From: Metallyticus violacea
Lineage: Eukaryota; Arthropoda; Insecta; Mantodea; Metallyticidae
Length of the DNA: 64,000 bases
Assembly: GCA_030762175.1 (NCBI GenBank)
Contig: CM060831.1
Span: forward strand, 80,383,001 to 80,447,000
Direction: 5' to 3'
Both the position numbers and the translations under genes were made by a program. This document shows positions 11,001-22,900 of this stretch, in pieces. Position 1 is the first letter of the stretch, and the number at the start of each line of letters is the position of its first letter. Below the pieces are notes generated by a model that was not told the DNA's origin, ran no database searches, and was given only the letters and a program-made list of their open reading frames with translations.

Positions 11001-13904
11001 CATCACAATTTTCAGATTAGAGCAAAAATCCTGTATGTGATTGAGATTACAGCAGCTTGTTTTGCAAGAGCGACATGATAGCTGACTATGTCTTGGCAAA
11101 CTTTCTAACAGCATAATAGGGGGAACCCATACATTCTTGTCACTTTTCATGGTTAATTTAAATTGTCACTCAGATTTTTCAAGACTAATTTTAAATTATC
11201 ATTCTGTGGTGAGAAGAGAGAAATAATTCATCAAGATATCATTACAAGCCTTTACTAACTTAAACAACCCCAGTCTCGCTTTGCTAGCCTGTGAATGTGC
11301 ATTCTATGGAATCGTAAAAATTGTTTTGCTCATGTAATAAAAGAACGTAAAACTCAATATACATGAAGCAATTAGATATTACTTGCATGGTGTTTGAGTA
11401 CTTTTGTAATGGACAAAATGTCTGTTTAAAGTGTTTTGCTGGGTATACTAGGTGTTTGTGAATTGCCACAGTAGTAGGCTAATAACTTTGAAGATATGTG
11501 TCAAGTCAATTTTCTTTAAAATCATATGTTTAAACATTTAAGTGACCAGGAGAAACTTTTGTTAAAAACTTAGGACCACATTATACAGATGTAAATGTAG
11601 TCCAAAAACACAAATCGCAGTCACATTTTTTAACCTAGACTGGTATAACAGAAAACATTGGCTAACTGTTAGTAAAATGAAGAAGAAAACATTTTCTCAA
11701 TTAAATGTACTTACGAAGCTGTTGACAATGGAGTGGTATGTATATATATAAACAATGTAATACAGTTTTTTTCACACTAACTCCATTCACTTACATAAAA
11801 ATCTGGACATATGTTTCGGGAGTGATCCCTCCCATCTTCAGCCTGTAGATAAACTCATTATCTAGTTTTTTATAGTTTTTTTTCACGCTAACTCCATTCA
11901 CTTACATAAAAATCTGGACATATGTTTCGGGAGTGATCCCTCCCATCTTCAGCCTGTAGATAATGAGTTAGCATGAAAAAAAACTGTATTACATTGTTTA
12001 TAGAAAACATTTTGTTTCAAATGTTTGCTATTTGGTGGAAATCCAGCTTGGACCAACCATTCTTGGCTTAAACACTTTTATGAAAGAGTAAAGTATCATA
12101 AAATAATTTCTGTTGTCAAACATTTTCTCAAATTACATTTGTTTGGCAGTGTTAACATTCACTCACATTAACATAAAGGACATAAAGTAACAACTATGTG
12201 CCACAGTGAACTAGTCTGAAAAAATTGACAGAACTTGAGCGAAATTATAGATTGTTTAAATTGCTGTAGTAAACATGAAATTGCCCTTAGGAGTCATGAT
12301 GAATCTGACAAATATTAATAATAAAGGATTTTCTTAGATACAGTACAGAAAACAGCTAAATGTGATAGCAACTTGCAAGAGTATTTACTGTTGTCGTTTT
12401 GGTTGACAATGTGAGGAATGTACCTCATGAAACATGTACCAAAATTACTTTTATAAGTGTGTTTGACTTAATGAGCGTTTTAAAGTGACGACATGATTTT
12501 TAGTGTTTTACTTTAAATCAAAATAAGATTAACAAAAGTTTCACTGTGTGGATTCCAACATTCCGTAAACATATTACAACGGCATTCAAGTCATTGGGAA
12601 CAAAACGACTAAAAACAAATTTAATTAAAATAACGGAAAAAATCTACTTTTAAGAGTCGTCGTTTTTTGATTGACAATGTGAGGAATGTACCTCACGAAA
12701 CATGTACCAAAATTACTTTTATAAGTGTGTTTGTGAAACTTAATGAGAGTTTTAATGTGACGACATGATTTTTTAGTGTTTTACTTTAAATCAAAATAAG
12801 ATTAAATCAATATATGTTTTTTTATCAGAAAATGGTGCCCATTACCTGTTTGAATATGCAATACATGGAGTGATGAAGGAAGGAAGAAAGAGAAAAATTT
12901 CCTCGAGAGTATTCCTTTTGTCAAAGACAAGCTTCTGCTCATAAAGTGCTTTTCAAAGTCCATGGCTGCCAATGTTCCACTTTCACCAGAACATGTCATC
13001 ACTTGGAGCAATTTATTATTGTGATTTCCAGGTGGGAAAACCTGCTATCAAAACATTGAATTCTGGCAATGATAAGACACTACTTTCAAACAGTGAAATT
13101 GAATTGAAGGATAGTTGCCTTTTATAAAGAGAAATTTCAGTTCCTTAATATGTGGAACTACATCTGGTATGAAAAATGTTGGCAGAGAAATTGGAAAAAA
13201 AGGGATGGAAGAAAGATGAAGCACTGCATGGGATACAAAATTTTGTGTCACATTTTTAAAATGCTAATTGATGAATAATTTGATCCTTCCCACATTGAAG
13301 AATTTACTGTCACTGACTTAGTGCATTTTAAAATATGCTTGAGTTGTGTTAATGGATGTGGAGAGAGGTTTCTCCAAGTACAAAAAGTGTTGTTCAACAA
13401 CAGGCATTTCCTCACTTTTCAGAATCTCAAATACTGTTATACTTCTGCATAAGATAAGATTATTAAGCCTAAAATTGCATACATGTTCAAAAAACTACCT
13501 TCTTAAAGCAAAATAAAATTATGTTTTTTTAATATGAATTAATTTTAATTAATAAGATTTTAAAGTCATTTTAGATCATGTTATTGATAGCTTATATTAT
13601 TTTATAGATCATTTTTGGTTTAAATTTAAAGTAACTTTTAAGTCATTCCATTAATATTTGTTGACTGTTTTATTGATCATTTTCAAATACTTTAAAGCCA
13701 TCAAAATCTGGGCCCTGTTAATTATATTTATATTGTTACTTTATACCATCTAACTTAAGATGAATTATTTGAGTCTACACAGTTTTTAGAGTTTCAGTGT
13801 TTTCTTCAATGTAGCTACAGCAATTTACTAGGTTATCCCTTTTATATTTTGTATATAATATTGTAACCAAACACTTGACAATGTCAGAAACTGTATTACA
13901 AGTA

Positions 13905-13943
<39 letters not shown>

Positions 13944-16900
13944 ATCCACCAACAGGCATAATTTAGTACCAAGGGGAAAAAATGTTTTTTTTCATCAATG
14001 CAAAAATAAAATATATAGTCTAATGAAAAAAATTTTAGATTATTTTTCACATTGATTGGCTGAATACCAAAGCTTTTCTTGGTCAACCCAAGATCTGCTA
14101 TTGATGGATGAGGCTGCTAAGACATGCAATCATGAAAACAATTCTATCCCAGTTCAGCACCATTCTCCAAGTTTTTACCTTACGTTTCCTTATAGGTGGT
14201 AAATGGCAAAAAAGTGACCTAATGTAGGCCTAGAATGTTTCTTTCCAAAAACTCCTATCCCAATTTATTATTTCATTTCATGTATCATAAGTGTCCATTG
14301 CCTGTGATGCCTTAGTAGTTAACACAGCATTATATATGATTAAAAAAATATCAAAGTAGAACAGGCTATCATAAAAATAATATACAGAGGGTGCCAAAAA
14401 ATGTATACACACTTTCACAGTAAATATCTATGTAATATATTTCAAAGTTAGACCCAAAAACAACAGTAATGTGTAGTATAATGTTCTGTAAACAGATGTG
14501 ACTCACATTACGTTATGATAGCGTTGCTATGTGACAGGTAAATCAACAATCAACAAATGAAGCCAACATTATTGTAAATCAACAATGAACAAATGAAGCC
14601 AAGATCATCGTATGATTCTGTAAACAGATGTGAATCACATTATTTTATGCTAGCATTTCTACCACAAAATGGAGCCAAGAGTATCGTTTGAGCAGCTGAA
14701 AGCAATTTTGAAGTGGTATTAGAAAACCGAGAATGTTGATGAAGTTCAAAGGCAATGGAGATGTAAGTAAGTACTCTGTAAGTACAGAACAGAACTGCCA
14801 ATGCGAGCAACAACTGCATGCATTCGAGACAAATGTGAGATTCATGGTATATGATGTTCACAAGGGCAGATCTGGGAGACCTCTACACAACAGTTACCAC
14901 TGAGATCTACATGTGTACAATCTTCCAAGGCACTGGATAGGATGAAGAGGTTCGAATGAGTTTCCATTGCGCTCTCCAGATCTAACTCCATTGGACTTCT
15001 GCCTATGGGGAACTGTTAAGGATGTTGTAGACTGTAGAAAACCAGCTACACTGGCAGTTTGGGAAGAAATTGAAATGGCATGTGGTGCAATTGCTGATGA
15101 TATTTTGCAAACGTTGCTCAATCAGTAGTTCAATGTACTCAGAAGTGTATCGATGCCGATGGGGGGCTTTTTGAGCCTAAGATGATGACTAGTGCTCATC
15201 ATTTTCTGTTTGTGTGAACTCAGTTTTGTTATGTTAACACAGTTTTTTCTTTGCTCGAAGTGTGTATACATTTTTTGGCACCCTCTGTATAAATCATATC
15301 TGCATAAAATAAAATGAAAAGCTAATGTATACTAAATTGTGGGGACCCACACACACACACACATATATATATCTTAAAAAGTTACACCAACCTGAGTTCT
15401 GTCTTCAAAGAACAACAATACCAAAGTCCATGCAATGCATCTGAAAGCACAATTAGCTTAGAAAAATTTATCCCCAAATTGTTTGGAAAATCTGGATTCT
15501 CCAGATGAAAAGATAAATTGTAAATCAAGAAAAAATTTACCAATTTGTTGATCCTATTTTCACATGTAATTGATTTTGCTGTTAATAAATCTGCATAGCA
15601 TATTACTTCATACTTGCAAGGAAATAATTTGCTAATTCCTTTGAAGCTTTTTGATTTACGACATTACTTAATGAATTGAAACATTTAACATTTTGCAAGA
15701 AAAGATACCACTTTTAAATTTCATCTAAGCAAAAAGCTATTTCTTTGAGGTTAAATTTTTTTAATTTCTATCTTTCAGTAAGGTAAAGAATGTTAACCCC
15801 TTTCTCACAAACATTTTGGAACCCAACTCTATAGTGTTTAAGGGGCTAATCATTAGAAGCTTCAATGCTATAAATATTTAATATCAGTACTAATTTACAT
15901 GCATTATGTAAAACAGAACTGAAACATTTACACATACCTACTGAAAGCAATCCTCAGAATTCTTTTCTGTTCTTTGTCCCAGCCTTCATTTTCCTTCCAA
16001 TATTTATATGGCTGCCCCAAAATGCATTCAGCTATCCTACTTTAATCTTCCAATGACATTATTTTAAATAGTGACTTTATTTTAATCATTTCCTTTAAAC
16101 ATTTAAATTTGATACCGCTTTCACCATGTTTCTATTTCATTAGTAAACAATATGACAATGATAGCAGAAGAGCAAGTGCCATTAAATTCCTTATTTTTCC
16201 TCTGAAGAAAACCTCGCCTGCAATCAAATATTATACTGCAATTGGTCATATTTGTACAGTTCTTAATCAATTGTTAAAAGTACCACTAAGAAACTAATAA
16301 ACCATTATTATTACAACATATACAAATATGAACATGAGTTCATAGTCCATTGTTTTAATTTTAAGTGACTATTTAAACTGGTGACTTAAACTCAACATTT
16401 TTTTTTCCTTTATTTATGTTAAATGCAAAGTAGATCTTGGTTTCAACTCTAGTTTTACACCAAGAATGTTTTTATAGAGACCTAATGGGAAAGAAAATAT
16501 TTTATTTACCTATTATGGGTGGCCCCAATTTCTTTGTATCTTCAGAAGGTATTAATCTGAATATAAGTTCAATGTTTTAATTTTGTGTGCTTATTCTTTA
16601 AACTGGTGACATAAACCCAATATTTTTTTCTTTTATTTATATTAAATGCAATTTTAAACCTTGGTTTAAATGCTTAATACTACACCAAAATTCATTTTTC
16701 AAAGACCTAAACGGAACAAATAAGTTTTATTTACTTATTACTGGTGGGCATAATGTCTTTGTATCTGCAGAAGTATTAACCCCACATTCAAGAAGGGGAG
16801 CTTTTAACCAAGTCTTTAGTCGGTAAGTAGGAACTGGACTCTTTAGAGTGACATGAAATTTGGGATTTACTGTACTGAGTAATGGATGGTAAAACTTTGC

Positions 16901-19900
16901 AAGAAATAATTGTCAGACTGCAGCAGAAATAATGATAATGATTAAGTGAACATTTTTAGCAAATTGTGTAAGATGTCATTAGCTACATACTGATTTTAAC
17001 CTTTTTTTTTTTTTTTTAATTCTAAAGGATTGTGTTACGTTTCCAAGTAACGTAAACATAACTGCAGATTATTTATATGTATTTTGAAGTTATTGACAGT
17101 AAAGTAATTAAATATTCCAAATTGAAAATTTTTGAATGTTGACACAAACTTCACTAACATGGTTTTAAATTAGGACAAGCAAGTGTCAGGCACCTTTGAT
17201 CCCATTTTCAGCTGCTGATTGATTACCTGACTGATTGACTGCTTGGTAAGTTTGGGGTTGTTATGGCTAGATTCTGAGTTGTTTCTTTGTTGACATCTAT
17301 TGGCTGGAATAGGAATTTCTTGAATTTGTCCAGATTTGCTTTCTAGATTATCAGTTTAATTTTTCTGCAAGTGCAGTTTTTTTTTTTTGTGTGTGAATAG
17401 AATATGCATTTCCCTTAACAAAATGGCTTCTTGCTTGCTTAATTCCATAGTTGTGTACTCAAAAATTAAATAAATATAATTATTATTATGATATAAAAAC
17501 TTATTAGGTTCTTCGCTAAAAGATAGCACACCACCAGAGAACAATTCAGGCATATATGTAATTGAATGCTTTAATTTTAAAACTAACAGAAATTTGGAAA
17601 ACAGGAAAAAGAACATTTTAGAAATATTCGGCTAAAACAATGGAAAAATTGGCAGTAGCCACTCATTTCTGGGGACACAAACATAAAATTAAGCAAGAAG
17701 CCATTTTGGTATAAAAAATACATATTCCAACAGGACTATTCACATGGGAAAAATTTTAATTTTAAAAAATTGAAATAAATTAAGGAATTTTGACATTCTA
17801 CCTCTAAAAAAGTTCAATAAATTCCTGTTCCAGCCAACAGATGTCAACAGAGAAGCAACTCAGATCCAGTTTTGACCATACCAAACAGCCCAAAATTCTA
17901 AGCTCAGTCGAACAGCTGAAGATAAGATTAAAGGTTCCTGGAATGGTCTTACTTTAAAAACCATATTAGTGAAGTTTGTATGAACAGTCAAAAACATTCA
18001 ATTTGGAATAACATAGAAGCTTGGAGTTTACAGATGGTAGCTTTGTATGTTTGTACTAACATTTATGTATAGCACACTATTGTGAAAAGTTCCATTAAGT
18101 AATCTGATCTGTTTACATTACATTATGTTGCTCAATGCAAACAGGTCCTTAATGATTAGTCAAGTAAAAAATGTCTGGCTCCTACCCATAAGCATGATCT
18201 TTCATTCACTAGCAAAGTATTAAAAGTTGAAGCATTTTCCTTTACATTACTTTTGTACTGTGTACAAAAACATGCTATTAATCACAGAACTGAAAGCTTT
18301 ATATCAAAACTTGTTTGAAGGAATATCCAAAAAATAACAGGCAAAGAAAATCATAGGTCCCCTTGTTACCTGTATATTGATATGTAAGTTCTAAACACCT
18401 GAAAGGAGATATTTTAAGTTTATAACCATAGACAGAAGATGCCTGTTACAGATATGATGCACACCTGTTTGTGTTTTGTAAATGCATCATATTGTACATA
18501 TCTTTGTTCTATTGTTTGTTACTGCAATTACTTCTTTCTCGCATCTTTATTACTTAGACTGAATTTTTCTTTATAATGCTGTTACCTAAATTTCATATTT
18601 AATAATTATCTCCTTACATATATCCATTTACTAAGAATAATAATTTGCAACAGTTGCTGGGTATTGTCATATGTTTTTGTTCATTGTGAAAAGGGAAATT
18701 TAAGTATTAATAACAAACTTTAGTATAATTGATATCATTGTATGATTCAGTTGAACTACACACTCTTAAAGCTTCACTTACTTTTCATAAATGTTCTCGA
18801 AACCGGTTCCATACATTTATGAAAAGTAAGTGAAGCTTTAAGAGTGTGTAGTTCAACTGAATCATACAATGATATCAATTAATATGATTGGCTTCACTGT
18901 GCAAGTTCCAATTTATATTTAAGTAGACTTTAGTTTACTTAAAATAATATAAGATATCAGCCAAGACACATTATCCTTAGGTATCTAAAACTAGAACTAT
19001 GCATTTGTTCTAAAACTTATGAGGCAAAACATTTCAGCTGGTCAGGGGGCTAATTTTCATTCTATTAACTTACCCTAAAGATTCATTAGGTAAAATGGGG
19101 AGTGCTTCAACTATGATCTCATTCTTTAATAAAACAGTGTCGACTTCCTCCTCCTCTTCCTCCTGTATCAAAACAATAATAATAGAATAAAAAATAACAA
19201 GAATATTCTTAAGTCTTCTCTGCCTAAAATGTTAAGCATTAAAGCATATAGAGTAGGCCCTTGTTAGATAATTCAAACAAAATGTTGCAGCTCAATTTGT
19301 TAGCATTATCATCTCATATTTCAAAACAGCCTGGTTCTTCATTAGATTATAAGTGTTTGATAGAAAACCATATTATAATATATATACTTTTCTTGCATAT
19401 ATATATATATATATAAATGAAAAATAATGTGACACTATTAACAATGTAAGTAAAACAATAATAACTAGAAAAGCTGAAAAGGATAAAATACTAAAAAGTA
19501 AAAGTAAAAGTCACTATATTTCACACTGCTTGAGTTCTTCTATGGCCATGACAGTAGTCTTGAATTGTTAGAAACATACTACTATACTGTTTTTTTAAGA
19601 ATAATGAATTCTATAAATATTAAGAAGGTACAGAAAATGGCCAATAGTGACAGTCAATAGACTGATGATTAAGGTAAATAAATATGTATTTCAAAACCTA
19701 AATGTTCCATTTAAGATAGAAATTTTAGCTTGGTAAACTTAAAACTAGAAATGTCTCAGAACACAACTTTATGTAGTTACGTCACTTAGGCTCTTAGGGT
19801 AATGATTTGTTCTCCAGTATTATTTCCTAAATTTCTGCAGGGCCCAGCATATTTTGGGATTTCTATGTCACTAGTGCAGCATATTCTGGGATTTCTACAT

Positions 19901-22900
19901 CACTGTATTACCTATAATGCAGTTGCCATTTAAATCTGAACAGCTTTTTCCACTTTAGCTTTAGAGATCAAATGTAATGAACATTTTCAAATTCAGCATC
20001 AAAATGTGTTCTAGCCAAACACAGCTAAATGTAATGAATATTCATTCACTTTGTAATTCAAGGTCAAACAAAGGTAAAAGATGTATCCCCTAGCCATAGT
20101 AGAAAGCCATGGTCTTGAGTATATCTCAACTGGATATTTGAATGCCTCAACTATTTATGTGTGTGTCTTGGGCATAATGAATCTTCAGTCTTTCATTTCA
20201 TTCTTTTGCATATAATTTTTACTAGAACTCAATTGAAACCTGAAGTTTTAAGTCCTCTAAACTAAAATCTGGAACTTTATAATGCCTCAAAATACTCCAA
20301 ATTATTTAAATTTTAAACTCTCAAAACCTAAAATGGTAGTTTTAAATAAATAAAATTAACTGGTCAGTAAATAAAAAATATAAACTTTTTTCTAAGCATA
20401 TCTTGTAAATTTCTATTAATCAAAATATAGTAAAAATAGTATTATAAAATGAAAAGCATAATGAGATATAAATTTAAATACTTAATAAAATGCTAAAAGC
20501 ATAATTTGTGTTTAACAGTTTAATATTTACCACCACCAATGAAATACTTATGAAAACAATTCATTTCAGCATACATTCAAAAACTTTTTCGGCTTCATCC
20601 GCTGATTTTTTTATTTACGTTTTTGCCTGGTGATTTAGTTTCCCTGAAAATATGGTGCTATGATATGGTAATTCTTTAAGAATTTCCTTCAGTTCAGAAA
20701 TGTGCCTTTAGAGAAACAATCCTAAGACAAAAGTGATAAATATTGTTACTTATTCTCAATCTCTTTTTTAGAAGTTTAGCATAGATTTAGTTTTTAGATT
20801 GAAGTTAGGACCATTAATAAAAAACAAAAGCTTGAAACCAGTAACAGAGGTCTCTTATCAAATGCACCATTGCCAAGATGATACTTAATCGAAAATTTAA
20901 ATTTGCTGGTATAGGAATAACAACTTGCTTCTAAGATAGCACACAAGTTGAGAATTCCAATATGTAGTTCCACTTTAAGGTTTAGATCCTCTCAAGGTTT
21001 TGTAACACTCTTGTCACTTTTATACAAATGCTTTTTATGCAGGTGTCACAATTTTTCAACATCAACTTTAATACTCTAATATTTTACTTACTTCGAAATC
21101 AAAGATAAATTATTGACTAACATGCATGATCATGGCTTGGCACATAAGTCAAGTACTTTCCAGTGCTACAACATATTGACATCATTCTAGCAGACGTTAT
21201 TAATTCCAAAATTGTCCATTTTGAGATATTAACACTATTATATTAAGGAAAAGCTTTAGCATATCTAATGAATGATATTCCTGTATGTTTCTATAAAACA
21301 GTCTATTCTCATTAACTCAATACTTTTTATCTTTTAGTCATTTGTCTGTAATCACCACATTGTGTTGCTAGGACATTGTTTACCATAAGTAATCTGTCAT
21401 TTATTATTTGGAGATTTGTGCTTGTAAATTTTTAAAAAAAAATTTCATATGGAACTAACACAGTGAAGCTCATGTGAATTGAATATGCCGTCTTAACACT
21501 CTTCATGCTTCACGAACCTTAAAAATATACGGAACTGGTTTCAAAGATATGTTATTTCCATCTTCTGCCATGAACGACTGGTGTGAAGGTTGTTGCTATG
21601 TAGTATCAGAAGCAATGTTCCGCTCTGGAGAAACTTTTATGAACTTAAAATTTATATTTTCTTCTTTCGGAATGTCAATGCCTTTCCACACTTCTTTAAG
21701 TGTTGGTACAGATATGTTGTTGATATTTTTGCCATAGTTAATAAAAAGGTAATTGAAGATGCACTAAAGATTTTGAATATTCAAGATAAAGGTATAAAAT
21801 TCACACATGAAATAGAAACAGACAATATGCTGCCTTTTTTTGGATATTAAAATTATAAAAAGTAAAGAAAACTTTAAATTTGGCATATATATAGAAAGGA
21901 CACACATGCAGATAATTATATCAAAGAAAATAGTTTTAATCCTATAGCTCACAAACATACAATTTTTAATAGTCTGATATGCAGATTGATCAATTTGCCA
22001 ATCAGTAAAGAATATAACATAGAATATAAAAAAATTAAGAAATAGCAATTTTAAATGGATTTAATGAAGAGTTAATACATAATAAGATGAAAAAAATCCA
22101 GAGGAAGAAAAGAATTGAAAATTGCACTACATTATCAACAATTAAAGGAAAAATGTCCTTTAAAAATTTACATATAACCGAACAGTGATGTATAAATTTC
22201 AAAAAATATTTAAAGATGTTAATATAAAATTGACACCCACTAATAGATTTAGTCTAAACAATGTTTTGAAAGACAATACTACAGATAATACCTCAAAGGA
22301 AAAAAAAGCAGGAATTTACAAGATTTCATATGCTGAATGTGATAAGATTTACATAGGAAAAACTAACAGGATACATCTAAAAGAACATATGAGAAATTTA
22401 AAATACAAACAAATAGAAAAATCACTTTTGGACCGAAAATCATGATATAAAGGAAAAAGTTGAATTATTGAGAGCTGTACAGAGACAGTAGAATTGGATA
22501 TTTGGGAAAAGATTTACATCTATAAACATGAGAATCATTTGATGAATTTTGACATTCTGAAAGAAGAAAATATAAATTTTAAGTTCATAAAAGTTTCACC
22601 AGAGCGGAACATTGCTTCTGATACTACGTAACAACAACCTTCACACCAGTCGTCCACGACCGAAGATGGAGATAACATATCTTTGAAACCAGTTCTGTAT
22701 ATTTTTAAGGTTAGTGAAGCATGACGAGTGTTAAGACGACAGATTCAAAGTTAGCACTATTTGTGAGCTAAAGAAAATTTCTGGAAAAAAAAAAAAACAA
22801 ATGCTTCCAACAATTTCTTCTTTTACTGTGTTTAATAGAGAAGTAAAGGTCAAGAAGCAGCTCAGAATATTTGTGCCATCTACAGAGAGACTGCTATTAG

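Larger units (their letters stand above)
11749..12002 (-). mobile_element. Tiny non-coding element with two tandem hammerhead motifs
   Basis: Inverted ends ('aaacaatgtaatacag' at about 11750 and its complement near 11983-12002) enclose two direct repeats offset by 111 bp. Each repeat holds an identical minus-strand hammerhead core. There is no protein-coding content. The design, short monomers each with a self-cleaving motif, matches PLE terminal repeats and the small non-autonomous retrozyme-like elements known to yield ribozyme-bearing circular RNAs. Autonomous or mobile status is inferred. Confidence 0.75.
21488..22738 (+). mobile_element. Penelope-like element relic, RT plus GIY-YIG, inverted 5' arm
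   Basis: The plus strand encodes the PLE palm segment WYRYVVDIFAIV (consensus YVDD altered to YVVD) near 21700 and the adjacent IKFTHEIETDN segment. A GIY-YIG domain with GIYKISYAECDKIYIGKTN...LKEHMRNLKYKQ lies at 22308-22420. The first 200 bp (21490-21692) are the reverse complement of the last 200 bp (22537-22738). It is 1.25 kb long, so most of the RT is missing, and it contains stops. Arm identity is high. Confidence 0.88.

Noticed and set aside
13775..14086. Minus-strand frame with a poly-Gln run
   Set aside because: The Gln run is just the (TGT)n microsatellite. No splice sites or domain flank it.
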